The notes under the pieces: generated by a model
Told to the model about the DNA's origin: nothing
The model's database searches: none
Seen by the model: the letters and a program-made list of their open reading frames with translations, nothing else
Shown: one piece after another, positions 1-9,103 of the stretch
Numbering within the stretch: the first letter of the stretch is position 1
How the letters are laid out: every line of letters begins with the position of its first letter
Position numbers and translations under genes: made by a program
Origin: an uncultured Spirochaetales bacterium
GTDB lineage: Bacteria; Spirochaetota; Spirochaetia; Sphaerochaetales; Sphaerochaetaceae
Reading direction: 5' to 3'
Assembly: GCA_949293335.1 (NCBI GenBank)
Contig: CASFDA010000031.1
Location: forward strand, 105,531-169,530
Length of the DNA: 64,000 nucleotides

Positions 1-229
1 TTAGTTACTAATAACCTACCCCCACCCGGTAGATATTTGTCAACTAAAACCTCTTCCTTTGAAAAATTATTCTTTCAGTGATTGTTCATGTACTAAGAGA
101 ACCTCTATTGCAATTCTCTGTTGTCGGGAGAGGCCATAACCTGTTATTCAAAGCCGGATGAATTTTTTGGTAGTTACTCCAAGAATATTTTCTGGCACCA
201 GAAACTGAAATCCAATTGTATAGAAGCTC
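1..229. other. Non-coding leader region upstream of the ADP-ribosylglycohydrolase
   Basis: I see no credible gene here. Bases 13-35 resemble the IS3-type end found at 63834-63856 (16 of 23 positions identical) and may be a scar of an element. Bases 189-204 form a 7-bp perfect inverted repeat (TTTCTGG, 2-base spacer, CCAGAAA) about 25 bases ahead of the next start codon; it could be an operator. I find no convincing sigma-70 promoter. Confidence 0.5.
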
Positions 230-1375
230 ATGCATTCCCAAAGCATGCAGTATAATCAGGTCATGGATCTAATTGACAGGTACAGAGGATGCCTTATCGG
301 GGGTGCGGCAGGAGATGCATTAGGATATCCTGTGGAATTCTTGAGTCTTACTTCAATCAGAAATAAATATGGGACGCATGGCATAGTTACATATGATCTG
401 AAAGATGGCATTGCGGAGATCTCTGATGACACACAGATGACACTATTCACAGCCACAGGTCTGCTGTTAGGCATAACACGTGCAAGCATGCGCGGCATTT
501 CTGCAGATCCTTGGGATTATGTATGGTACAGCTACAAAGACTGGTATAGAACACAGACGGAAGATTATCCACTCGCCGGACATCATTACACGTGGCTCGA
601 TGACGTGCCAGAACTGTTTTCCAGACGAGCGCCAGGAAATACATGCCTCAGTGTGCTTGCATCTGAAGATTCTGGAACGATTGAAAACCCAATCAACGAC
701 AGCAAAGGCTGCGGTGGTGTTATGAGAGTCGCACCTGTCGGCCTTTACTACGGAAGACACCTTGATCTAGATCACGCAGATTACATAGGAGCAGAAGTTG
801 CAGCGCTTACACACGGGCATCCTCTCGGGTATATTCCTGCAGCCGCACTGACACATATCATCGCACTGGTCACACATCACGGATGCTCAATCGATGAGGC
901 AACTGCCGCGATGAGAAGTGCAATTGCCAGACAATATCATGATGGCAAATATACCGATTACTTTCTCAACTTGATCAGGAATGCAGCAGACCTTGCATAT
1001 GACAGGAAGATCGGCGATACAGAAGCCATCAGAATACTTGGAGAAGGATGGGTAGCGGAAGAAGCACTTGCAATAGCTATCTTCTGTTCTCTACGGTATA
1101 GCGACGATTTCACAATGGCGGTGACAACCGCCGTAAACCATGACGGAGACAGTGATTCGACAGGTGCCATCACAGGGAATATCGTTGGTGCGTACCTAGG
1201 GTTATCCGGAATTCCTGAAAAATGGGTCAGGAACCTGGAATTGAAGGACATTATCATGGAAATCGCTGATGATCTCTTCCATGACTGCCAGATTTCTGAA
1301 TATGGAAAGGAAAAGGATCCTGAATGGAAAGAGAAATATTTCCATAACAGATCCATTCACCGAACAAATTATTGA
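230..1375 (+). CDS. ADP-ribosylglycohydrolase family protein (DraG-like)
   Basis: This 381-residue protein belongs to the ADP-ribosylglycohydrolase family, which removes ADP-ribose from proteins or small molecules using two Mg ions. Visible family motifs are GGAAGDALGYPVEF near residue 24, SDDTQMT near residue 65, the central HGHPLGY and the C-terminal HDGDSDSTGA, whose acidic residues are metal ligands in the family. It reads alone on the plus strand and no partner ADP-ribosyltransferase is visible. The start is uncertain: ATGs at 230, 245 and 263 are all possible and none has a strong Shine-Dalgarno sequence. The substrate cannot be told from sequence. Confidence 0.85.
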   Translation: MHSQSMQYNQVMDLIDRYRGCLIGGAAGDALGYPVEFLSLTSIRNKYGTHGIVTYDLKDGIAEISDDTQMTLFTATGLLLGITRASMRGISADPWDYVWYSYKDWYRTQTEDYPLAGHHYTWLDDVPELFSRRAPGNTCLSVLASEDSGTIENPINDSKGCGGVMRVAPVGLYYGRHLDLDHADYIGAEVAALTHGHPLGYIPAAALTHIIALVTHHGCSIDEATAAMRSAIARQYHDGKYTDYFLNLIRNAADLAYDRKIGDTEAIRILGEGWVAEEALAIAIFCSLRYSDDFTMAVTTAVNHDGDSDSTGAITGNIVGAYLGLSGIPEKWVRNLELKDIIMEIADDLFHDCQISEYGKEKDPEWKEKYFHNRSIHRTNY

Positions 1376-1410
1376 CTGGAAAGTATTATTGATCCTTCTT
1401 TCTGATGCAA

Positions 1411-1434
1411 AGAGCAGGACTTCTGTCCTGCTCT
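1411..1434. terminator. Bidirectional terminator-like hairpin between the convergent glycohydrolase and dnaJ genes
   Basis: A perfect 10-bp stem (AGAGCAGGAC / GTCCTGCTCT) with a TTCT loop lies 35 bases after the glycohydrolase stop. T-rich sequence follows about 15 bases later on the plus strand. The T-tract is not adjacent, so termination efficiency is uncertain, but the position between convergent genes fits. Confidence 0.6.
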
Positions 1435-1474
1435 GGAATTATTAGATGCTTTTTTCGACAGATCCTATGTCTCA

Positions 1475-2575
1475 TCAGACGTCATAATCCATCGGAGTCG
1501 GATGATCGCTCTCCCCTATCTCTGCGGCAAGGTCCTTGAGGATCTTTCTCGCCTTGAGAGAAAGGTGTTTTGGAGTCTCTACATGTATACGGACATACAT
1601 ATTGCCATGATCCGATGAGTTGATGACAGGAAAACCCTTTCCCTTTACCCTGAGAAGCCTTCCTGATTCAGTGTTTGGCGGAATTGTAATCTTTATCTGT
1701 CCGCCATCGATCGTAGGAACAAAGATATCTGCCCCGAGGGCCGCCTGTGCAACCGAGATAGGAATCTGAAGATATACATCTTTTCCATCACGATAGAAAT
1801 ACTTGTCATCACGCACTGTAATGAAGACTATGAGATCTCCATCCTGTCCGCCGTTTTCTCCCGCATCTCCCTTTCCTCTGAGTGTAAGCCTGGCACCAGT
1901 GTCGACGCCTGCGGGGATGTTGACAACAAGCCTTTCGCTCTTCCTCTCAATTCCCTTTCCATGGCAGGTCGCACAAGGAGCATCAAAGATAAAGCCTGAA
2001 CCATGACATGACGGACAAGTCTGGGCGATGCTGAATAATCCGCTTCCCCTCTGGATCCGTCCAGTCCCTCCACAGGTCGGACATGTACGCTTTCCGCTTC
2101 CACCTACTCCGTTACACGCAGAACACTTCACATTGTGAGAGAAGGAAATCTCTTTTTTCACACCGTGAACTGCCTCAGAGAAATCTATGGTGAGATCATA
2201 CCTGAGAGACTGTCCTGGAGTCCCCCGCATGCCAGATCTTGCACGTCCGCCACCACCGAAGAAGCTTCCGAATATGTCGGAGAAATCTCCTCCGAAGATA
2301 TCTGAAAAATCGTGGAAGGATGCTCCCGCGGAAGCACCTTCCGCTCCACCTGCAGGACCAGAGAAGCCGAACTGATCGTAATATGATCTCTTCTGCGGAT
2401 CTATGAGGACTTCATAGGCTTCGCTTGCCTCCTTGAATCTCTCTTCCGCAGCTTTATCTCCCTGATGAGTATCAGGATGGCAGTCTTTCGCTATTTTACG
2501 ATATGCCTTCTTGATCTCATCCTGAGATGCGTTCTTGGGAACACCCAAGACTTCATAATAATCACGTTTCGCCAT
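1475..2575 (-). CDS. dnaJ: Chaperone protein DnaJ (Hsp40)
   Basis: DnaJ is the co-chaperone that delivers unfolded substrates to DnaK and stimulates its ATPase. All type I domains are present: a J domain at residues 1-70 with HPD at 33-35, a Gly/Phe-rich linker to about 115, a zinc domain with four CxxCxGxG repeats ([32 protein letters not shown]), and the C-terminal substrate-binding beta domains. At 366 residues it is of normal length. It is the last gene of grpE-dnaK-dnaJ. A hairpin with a pyrimidine-rich tail separates it from dnaK and may lower its expression. Confidence 0.97.
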   Translation of the reverse strand: MAKRDYYEVLGVPKNASQDEIKKAYRKIAKDCHPDTHQGDKAAEERFKEASEAYEVLIDPQKRSYYDQFGFSGPAGGAEGASAGASFHDFSDIFGGDFSDIFGSFFGGGGRARSGMRGTPGQSLRYDLTIDFSEAVHGVKKEISFSHNVKCSACNGVGGSGKRTCPTCGGTGRIQRGSGLFSIAQTCPSCHGSGFIFDAPCATCHGKGIERKSERLVVNIPAGVDTGARLTLRGKGDAGENGGQDGDLIVFITVRDDKYFYRDGKDVYLQIPISVAQAALGADIFVPTIDGGQIKITIPPNTESGRLLRVKGKGFPVINSSDHGNMYVRIHVETPKHLSLKARKILKDLAAEIGESDHPTPMDYDV

Positions 2576-2603
2576 TCTCTTTGCCTACCCTATGACAAGA
2601 GAA

Positions 2604-2624
2604 ACAGCATGACTTGCATGCTGT
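2604..2624 (-). terminator. Hairpin between dnaK and dnaJ, possible attenuator
   Basis: An 8-bp perfect stem (ACAGCATG / CATGCTGT) with a 5-base loop is followed on the minus strand by TTCTCTTG. It looks like a leaky terminator or an RNA-processing structure that would give less dnaJ than dnaK. The tail is not a clean T-run. Confidence 0.45.
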
Positions 2625-2654
2625 CTCCCCAAAATTCTGATTTGCTTTTTCCTC

Positions 2655-4577
2655 TTACTTCACTTCCTCGTAAGTCGCATCCATGCTTCCGTCATCAGAA
2701 GATGAGGAGGAAGAGGAACCAGCATTTCCGCCATTGGCAGATCCATTAGCACTTGCATCTGCCTGAGCCTTGGATGCCTCATAGATCTTCTGTCCCAGCT
2801 GCATTGAAGCCTGCTGGACCTTGTCGATCTCACTCTTGATCGCATCTGCGCTCGCATTCTTGTCAGCAAGTACATTCTTGAGTGAATCAACAGCACTCTG
2901 GATCGAGCTTCTCTCTGCCTCACTCACTTTGTCACCATAATCCTTGAGAGCCTTCTCTGTCTGGTAGATCACGCTCTCAGCTGTGTTCCTTGCCTCAATT
3001 GCCTCACGTGCCTTCTTGTCCTCTTCTGCATGGCTCTCAGCTTCCTTGACCATCTTGTTGATCTCTTCTTCTGAAAGACCGCTTGAGGACTGGATCTCGA
3101 TCCTCTGCTCTTTTCCTGTTCCAAGGTCCTTTGCAGATACGTGGACAATGCCGTTAGCATCGATATCGAAGGTAACCTCAATCTGAGGTACTCCACGCGG
3201 AGCTGGGGCAATGCCGACGAGATCGAAGTTTCCGAGCGTCCTGTTCTGGCTTGCCAGTTCCCTCTCTCCCTGCAGGACATGGATCGAGACAGCTGTCTGA
3301 TTATCTGCAGCAGTACTGAAGATCTGGCTCTTCTTGGTAGGAATTGTAGTATTCCTGTCGATGAGCTTTGTCATGACTCCACCGAGTGTCTCTATTCCGA
3401 GTGAAAGAGGTGTGACATCGAGAAGAAGGACATCCTTGACATCGCCCTTGAGGATTCCACCCTGGATTGCAGCACCCATGGCAACAACCTCATCAGGATT
3501 GACGCCCTTATGTGGCTCCTTTCCGAAAAGATCCTTTACAAGTGTCTGTACGCAAGGAATTCTGCTGGATCCGCCTACGAGAATGACTTCATCGATCTCA
3601 TTTGCGGAAAGTCCCGCATCCCTCAGTGCGTTGAGGCAAGGAGTCTTTGTCCTCTCCACAAGAGGAGCGATCATCTGCTCGAACTTAGCCCTTGTGAGCT
3701 CTGCAGTAAGGTGCAGAGGTCCGTTCTGATTTGCTGTGATGAACGGGAGGTTGATGGTAGTAGTTGTTGAGCTTGAAAGTGTGATCTTTGCCTGCTCAGC
3801 AGCTTCCTTGAGCCTCTGGAGGGCCATCTTGTCATTGGAAAGGTCGATTCCATTCTTGCCCTTGAAGTCTGCGATAAGCCAATCGATGATCACCTGATCG
3901 AAGTTATCACCTCCGAGGTGGGTATCACCATTTGTGCTCTTCACTTCGAAAACACCATCGCCGAGCTCGAGGATGGAGATATCGAAAGTACCTCCGCCGA
4001 GGTCATATACTGCGATAGTCTCATCCTTGGACTTATCCTTTCCAAAACCATATGCCAGTGCTGCGGCTGTAGGCTCGTTGACGATTCTCTTGACATCAAG
4101 ACCTGCGATCCTTCCCGCATCCTTGGTAGCCTGACGCTGTGAGTCGTTGAAGTAAGCAGGAACTGTGATGACAGCCTCGCTGACAGTCTCTCCGAGGTAA
4201 TCCTCCGCAGTCTTCTTCATCTTCTGGAGAATCACTGCGCTGATCTCCTGAGGAGAATACAATGTTCCGTTGATATCCACCCTAACCTCATTGCCAGCGG
4301 CAGATACAACTTTATATGGAACCATAGAGATCTCCTGGGAAACTTCGTTGAATTTCCTTCCCATGAATCTCTTGATCGAATAAACAGTGTTTTCCGGATT
4401 CGTGACCATCTGGTTCTTTGCAGGCTTTCCAACAAGCCTGTCAGTCTTGCTGAATCCGACTACAGATGGGGTGGTTCTGTCACCCTCGCTGTTTGGAATA
4501 ACCATTGGCTCGTTGTTCTCCATTACAGATACGCAGCTGTTGGTTGTTCCCAAATCTATACCTATAATCTTTCCCAT
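2655..4577 (-). CDS. dnaK: Chaperone protein DnaK (Hsp70)
   Basis: DnaK is the ATP-driven Hsp70 chaperone of the cytoplasm. The N-terminal GIDLGTTNS phosphate loop, the DLGGGTFD signature near residue 195 and the VGGSSRIP motif of the nucleotide-binding domain are intact. The substrate-binding domain follows, then a helical lid and a low-complexity Ser/Gly/Asp tail ending in EEVK. At 640 residues it is full length. It sits between grpE (88-base gap) and dnaJ. No hrcA gene or CIRCE element is visible in the cluster. Confidence 0.98.
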   Translation of the reverse strand: MGKIIGIDLGTTNSCVSVMENNEPMVIPNSEGDRTTPSVVGFSKTDRLVGKPAKNQMVTNPENTVYSIKRFMGRKFNEVSQEISMVPYKVVSAAGNEVRVDINGTLYSPQEISAVILQKMKKTAEDYLGETVSEAVITVPAYFNDSQRQATKDAGRIAGLDVKRIVNEPTAAALAYGFGKDKSKDETIAVYDLGGGTFDISILELGDGVFEVKSTNGDTHLGGDNFDQVIIDWLIADFKGKNGIDLSNDKMALQRLKEAAEQAKITLSSSTTTTINLPFITANQNGPLHLTAELTRAKFEQMIAPLVERTKTPCLNALRDAGLSANEIDEVILVGGSSRIPCVQTLVKDLFGKEPHKGVNPDEVVAMGAAIQGGILKGDVKDVLLLDVTPLSLGIETLGGVMTKLIDRNTTIPTKKSQIFSTAADNQTAVSIHVLQGERELASQNRTLGNFDLVGIAPAPRGVPQIEVTFDIDANGIVHVSAKDLGTGKEQRIEIQSSSGLSEEEINKMVKEAESHAEEDKKAREAIEARNTAESVIYQTEKALKDYGDKVSEAERSSIQSAVDSLKNVLADKNASADAIKSEIDKVQQASMQLGQKIYEASKAQADASANGSANGGNAGSSSSSSSDDGSMDATYEEVK

Positions 4578-4665
4578 TTTCTATACACTCCTGAATGATT
4601 CTATTTACTTGAATTACTGCCCCTTTCCGGGCACAAAACGAAAATAATAATACTGCTATATTTCG

Positions 4666-5253
4666 TCAAGCTTTGGGCTTGCCCACTTTGACTTTACTCG
4701 TACGTATCACCTTTCCATTGAGGCGATACCCTTCCTGGAAGACCGCAATGACAGTCTCCTTATCAAGTCCCTCGACCTCTTCCGCCTGATAGGCTTCCAT
4801 GCACTCAGGGTCAAATGGCTTTCCATCTGAGTCTATCCTCTCAAGACCCCAGTTGTTCTTGAGCATCGACAGAATCTGATTCTCTGTCATCTCCACTCCT
4901 GAACGGAGAGATTCGAAATCACTTGTCTTCTTTGCCGCTTCAATAGCCCTTGAGAAGTTGTCTATCGGATCCAGAAGATCCTTGAGAAGCGACTCATTCG
5001 CATACTTTACAGCATTCTCCTTGTCCTTCAGGAGCCTCTTGCGATAGTTTTCTGTATCTGCGGCTTTTCTGAGAAGTTCGTCCTTGAGTCCCTTGACCTC
5101 ATCCTCCAAAGCTTTGATCTTCAGAGAAAGCTCATTCTCCTCAGCCTCAAGATTCTCTTCCTCCTGCTGTTCAAGGGAACATTCATCCTCTGCAGTCTGG
5201 ATAGCTTCATCCGCAATCTCTTCTTCCTTCTTCTTATCTTCGGTATTTTCCAT
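4666..5253 (-). CDS. grpE: Nucleotide exchange factor GrpE
   Basis: GrpE releases ADP from DnaK. The protein shows an acidic, coiled-coil N-terminal half and the conserved C-terminal beta domain, with family motifs such as RKRLLKDKENAVKYAN and VIAVFQEGYRLNGKVIR. I chose the ATG at 5253 (195 residues) because a GAAGG ribosome binding site lies 7 bases upstream. An upstream in-frame codon at 5295 would add 14 basic residues that do not look like GrpE. It leads grpE-dnaK-dnaJ. Confidence 0.95.
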   Translation of the reverse strand: MENTEDKKKEEEIADEAIQTAEDECSLEQQEEENLEAEENELSLKIKALEDEVKGLKDELLRKAADTENYRKRLLKDKENAVKYANESLLKDLLDPIDNFSRAIEAAKKTSDFESLRSGVEMTENQILSMLKNNWGLERIDSDGKPFDPECMEAYQAEEVEGLDKETVIAVFQEGYRLNGKVIRTSKVKVGKPKA

Positions 5254-5280
5254 AACAAACCTTCGTTTTGAGTTATTTTT

Positions 5281-5329
5281 GACGTAACGTCGCAAACAGA
5301 AGGTAATAAGGAGAAAGAAAGAGCGTCAA
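5281..5329 (-). promoter_or_regulatory. Possible grpE promoter and operator-like palindrome
   Basis: Just downstream of the coiled-coil gene stop, the minus strand has TTGACG (5324-5329) as a -35 candidate with a weak -10 (TATTAC, 15-base spacer, or TTACCT, 17-base spacer). Between it and the grpE ribosome site lies a perfect 5-1-5 palindrome, GACGTAACGTC (5281-5291). No CIRCE repeat is present. Both calls are inference. Confidence 0.35.
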
Positions 5330-5334
5330 GTTAA

Positions 5335-6858
5335 TCAGTCATCATCAGAGAGGTCTATCTCTTCTTCATCTCCCAGGATGATATCATCCGGGAAAGAGGA
5401 GAACATCTCTTCCTTTTCTTTTGATATGCCCTCCTCTCCAATCGAGATAGTGCTTATCTTCTCGTTCTCCTTCTCTTCCTTTCTGGGACTCTGATGATTG
5501 TTGTAGATCTCTTCCCTTGTATTTGTGATCCTCTCCTGCAGGGAAGAAAGGACAGATTCGGCTGTACTTATCTTCACTTCAAGATCTTTCAGTCTGGAAG
5601 ATGCCTCACCGACCTTCTTCACCCCGGTCTGGCTCGCCAGTGCAATGGAAGAAGAAATATTGCGCTCTGCATTCTCAAGCTGGGAGATGCTATCCCGGAG
5701 TTTTGTATCAAGATCATTTATCAATGCTTCTGTCTGATCGCGCAAAGATGCGATGTCATTCTCAAATGCAGTCTTTGCCTCTGCTATAGCATTGTCACGC
5801 GCTTCAGATATGCTCGGGATATAATCGGAGAAGCTATTCTTGATCTCTTCAGAACGGACAAGCAGAAGCTCTGAAAGCTCCTTCTCCTTATCACTGAGCT
5901 TTTCCTCAGAAAGGGAAAGCTTCTTGTCAAAAGAAGACGCAAGCTCATCGCTCTTCTCCTCCAGGCTCTTCTCAATGTCACTCCTGCGCATTTCCAGAAA
6001 TGATGAAGAACTTTCAATGCTTTCTTTCATAGCATTGAAGCTCCCCTTCACGCTCTCTTTCGTCTCCTCGATTCGCTGTTCCATCTCAGCGTAATAATTC
6101 TCGAACGCCTGACGGAGTTTCTCCAGATTCTCTTCCGCCTTCAAGACAAGCTCATTCGATCTCTCATCCACAGAAGTCAGACGATTCTCAAGCTCTTTAG
6201 AAACTTCCAGCTGTCTCTCGCTCTCGCTTTTCAGCGCATCACGCTCTTCGCTTATGAAAGCGACGAAAGACTCTCTTTCCTTCACTATGGCATCTGAAAA
6301 TGCCTCGAGCGCCTTGCTATTTTCCTCAAGCTCGCTCTCCGCTTGCTTCTTGAGGCTTTCAGATGTGGCTGTAATTAGATTTACGAACTCTGTCTTCTTA
6401 TCATCGATATCTCGGGAAATCAGTTCTATATCGTTCTTGAAGGTCTTGATGTTGTCATTGATCATCTCGGCCTTGTGGACTTCTTCTCGCACGACAGAAA
6501 TCCTTGATTCAGCCTGCTCTGTCTGGACACGGAGCTTCTCAAGGGCCCTCTTGTAGTTCACGCAGACACCTTCCAGCGCCGTAAGGTCCTTCGAGTGTGC
6601 ATCGAGGCTGACAAAAAGGGAGTTGATCATGTCTCCAGTGCGCTCTGCCCTGCCAAGAAGGTCTTCCACTTTATCTATGCATGACTGAGTCGATTCGACC
6701 AGCTGCTGTTGTGTTGCGGCAGATTCGTTCCTGAATCTCTTGATGAGACTCTGCACATTCTGCAACGACCGTTTCTTCATATCCGAAGCACGGACAACGA
6801 AGAAGATGAATATCGCGACGAAGAAAAGCAAAATCGAAACGAACAGCTCAACACTCAT
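5335..6858 (-). CDS. Membrane-anchored coiled-coil protein (SpiroCoCo-like)
   Basis: This 507-residue protein has one N-terminal transmembrane segment (about residues 4-23) followed by a long cytoplasmic-type region rich in Glu, Lys, Ser and Leu heptads (about residues 30-440), and an acidic Asp/Glu tail. Organisation and composition match the spirochaete-specific coiled-coil family annotated as SpiroCoCo; the match is from memory, not a search. The family function is unknown; a role in cell shape or division is speculation. It sits 11 bases after the HAD hydrolase gene and directly ahead of grpE, so it may be cotranscribed with ptsI-der-HAD. Confidence 0.7.
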   Translation of the reverse strand: MSVELFVSILLFFVAIFIFFVVRASDMKKRSLQNVQSLIKRFRNESAATQQQLVESTQSCIDKVEDLLGRAERTGDMINSLFVSLDAHSKDLTALEGVCVNYKRALEKLRVQTEQAESRISVVREEVHKAEMINDNIKTFKNDIELISRDIDDKKTEFVNLITATSESLKKQAESELEENSKALEAFSDAIVKERESFVAFISEERDALKSESERQLEVSKELENRLTSVDERSNELVLKAEENLEKLRQAFENYYAEMEQRIEETKESVKGSFNAMKESIESSSSFLEMRRSDIEKSLEEKSDELASSFDKKLSLSEEKLSDKEKELSELLLVRSEEIKNSFSDYIPSISEARDNAIAEAKTAFENDIASLRDQTEALINDLDTKLRDSISQLENAERNISSSIALASQTGVKKVGEASSRLKDLEVKISTAESVLSSLQERITNTREEIYNNHQSPRKEEKENEKISTISIGEEGISKEKEEMFSSFPDDIILGDEEEIDLSDDD

Positions 6859-6869
6859 ATTTCATCCCC

Positions 6870-7556
6870 TTAGAGAAGGAAGCGGCACATCTCTTTGTAC
6901 GACGAGACTACCAAGTCTGCGTTGCTCTCCTTCTTCCTTCTGGAAATAAGGAGGGTATGCATCCCTACGTTCTTTGCGCCAAGTACATCCTTGCGCTCAC
7001 TGTCCCCGACATAGAGTATTCTATCATTTTCAACCCCTAATAGCCTAGATAGATAAAGAAAAGGAACACGTGATGGCTTGAGAGCCCCTATATCCTCTGT
7101 GGAAACCGCAAATTCAGGTATGTCAGTCACACCAAGGGCATCGAGTTTCACACCGATAGGGAAATCCGAAAGGAACGCAATCCTCGCTTCTTTCTTTATC
7201 GCCAAAAGGCTCTCCCTGACATGGGGAAATGGAGTTATCGACCTGAATAGAAAATCCCAGCGGTCGTAGAATACTTTCCTTTCCTTTCTCTCAAGTTTCT
7301 CCAGATGCGCATCATCGCTTTTCCCGTAGAGATCGATGCACTCTTTTTCCAAGAAGCCTTTTCTTCCAGACTCTTCTCCGCCATCGTAACCGTTCTTTTC
7401 TCTGAGACGTGTACGCATCCTGAGGTACGAGAAAGAGAAAAAAGGGTTCGGCATAGCAGCAATGACCAGACGGACGTTTGTCTGCCATTTGGGATATAGC
7501 GTCCCATCGATGTCAAAGCATACTGCCTCTATTCCATTATCCTTCAAATACCCCAT
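6870..7556 (-). CDS. HAD-superfamily hydrolase
   Basis: A haloacid-dehalogenase-fold phosphatase of 228 residues. The nucleophile motif is DIDGTLYP at residues 16-23 (first Asp nucleophile, second Asp acid-base), motif II is at FLSDFP, the conserved Lys is probably in GALKPS, and motif III is YVGDSERKDVLGAKNVG. The pattern is of the Gph/YjjG-like subgroup, which dephosphorylates small phosphorylated metabolites. The start codon overlaps the der stop by one base, suggesting translational coupling. The substrate is unknown. Confidence 0.85.
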   Translation of the reverse strand: MGYLKDNGIEAVCFDIDGTLYPKWQTNVRLVIAAMPNPFFSFSYLRMRTRLREKNGYDGGEESGRKGFLEKECIDLYGKSDDAHLEKLERKERKVFYDRWDFLFRSITPFPHVRESLLAIKKEARIAFLSDFPIGVKLDALGVTDIPEFAVSTEDIGALKPSRVPFLYLSRLLGVENDRILYVGDSERKDVLGAKNVGMHTLLISRRKKESNADLVVSSYKEMCRFLL

Positions 7557-9103
7557 CAGCTCTTCCTCGTCTTCTTTTCCTTCACTATCTTCTTTGCCTT
7601 CTCTCTCTGCCGGCTGATCTTCGCCTTGTTTCCGACGCCCCCTCGTTTTCCTTTGCTCAGCCCTTTCTTCCTGTCCTTGTTCTCGTTGATTATCTTCTTT
7701 ACTTCTACTTCTTCTTTGTTATTCCCGTTCTGGTACAAGGACGGATTACGCCTGCGCTCTCGAAGACTTATCTCCACGGGGATATCAGCAAAGCCGAAAT
7801 CCTCCCTGATCATGTTCTTGATGTATGAGATATAGGCATCTGGAAAACCTTTGATGCGATTTACAAAGAGCAGGAAACGAACAGGAGAAGATGAGACCTG
7901 TGTGCCGTAAAGGACTTTATAATGACCTTCTTTTCCTCTCGGCGGCTCGACCTTGCTTGTCCAAGCTTTCAAAGCATCATTGAACACGCTCGTATCAACC
8001 CTCGTCTCAAGCTCCCTGCTGAGCTTTATTGCAGTATCCAGGAGACGTGTTATCCCCTTCTTGTTCTTTGCACTTATGAAGACTACAGGAGCGAATGACA
8101 AGACAGGGAAAAGAAACCTGATCCTGTCCTCAATCGCCTTCTCTTCGTTATGTATCCCGGAAAGGAGGTCGATCTTGTTCATGACAAGAATGATTCCCTT
8201 GCCTTCGCGGACAATCAGTTCTGCTATCTTCTTGTCCTGATCGGCAAGACCTTCCTTGGCATCTATCATGAGAAAGACTACAGAAGCCTCCTCGATAGTC
8301 TTGATCGCCCTGTTCACAGAATAGTACTCGACAGCCTCTTCGACTTTGCTCTTGCGTCTTATTCCCGCAGTATCAAGGAGTGTGAAGTCATTGCCCTTGT
8401 ATTCAAATGAACCCTCCATGACATCACGGGTCGTACCTGCGATATCACTGACAATCGAGATGTCACGGCCGGTAAGAACGTTCATCAGCGTACTCTTTCC
8501 CGTATTCGGCTTTCCGAGAATCGCAATCTTGAGGCTCTCCCCTTCTTCTGGCTCTTCTTCCTGCTCTTCCAGGGAAAGCATTCCCATCATCGTCTCCTCA
8601 AGTTCCTCAAAGCCGAGGCACTGGGCTGCAGAGATTCCAACAACCCTCTGATAGCCATAGCTGTAAAAATGCCAGAGAAGATCCCTCCTTGTCTCATCGT
8701 CGATCTTGTTGACCACGAGTATGAGCTTGTCCGAATACGGACGGAGATGCTCTAGGAGCATCATGTCTTCTCCCGTCACTTCCGTTGCGTCCATGACAAG
8801 CAATATCAGAGAGCTGACAGGGCACAGCGAGAGGGATTTCTCGCTGACTTTGTAGTCAAGTCCCTCCATGTCAACCTTGACTCCACCTGAATCTACAAGT
8901 GTCACAGGATTATTTCCAAGAAGATATTTCTTCGGAATCGGATCTCTGGTGACCCCGCTTGTAGGATCTGTAATCGCGACACGCTTTCCGAGAAAACGGT
9001 TAAAAAGCGTCGATTTTCCTACGTTAGGTCTCCCGATAATGCTTATTATCGGATAGCGATCATCAATGTCTGCCTTATTCCTTATCTCCAGTTCTTCTCT
9101 CAT
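7556..9103 (-). CDS. der: Ribosome biogenesis GTPase Der (EngA)
   Basis: Der is a double GTPase needed for maturation of the 50S subunit. Two P-loops (GRPNVGKS and GKPNTGKS), two DxxG-type motifs (DSGG, DTAG) and two NKID motifs mark the tandem G domains, followed by the KH-like domain. The C-terminus is a basic Lys-rich tail of about 50 residues, probably RNA-binding. I take the ATG at 9103 with an AAGGA site 8 bases upstream (515 residues), not the in-frame codon at 9163. The start overlaps ptsI by 29 bases. Confidence 0.95.
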   Translation of the reverse strand: MREELEIRNKADIDDRYPIISIIGRPNVGKSTLFNRFLGKRVAITDPTSGVTRDPIPKKYLLGNNPVTLVDSGGVKVDMEGLDYKVSEKSLSLCPVSSLILLVMDATEVTGEDMMLLEHLRPYSDKLILVVNKIDDETRRDLLWHFYSYGYQRVVGISAAQCLGFEELEETMMGMLSLEEQEEEPEEGESLKIAILGKPNTGKSTLMNVLTGRDISIVSDIAGTTRDVMEGSFEYKGNDFTLLDTAGIRRKSKVEEAVEYYSVNRAIKTIEEASVVFLMIDAKEGLADQDKKIAELIVREGKGIILVMNKIDLLSGIHNEEKAIEDRIRFLFPVLSFAPVVFISAKNKKGITRLLDTAIKLSRELETRVDTSVFNDALKAWTSKVEPPRGKEGHYKVLYGTQVSSSPVRFLLFVNRIKGFPDAYISYIKNMIREDFGFADIPVEISLRERRRNPSLYQNGNNKEEVEVKKIINENKDRKKGLSKGKRGGVGNKAKISRQREKAKKIVKEKKTRKS

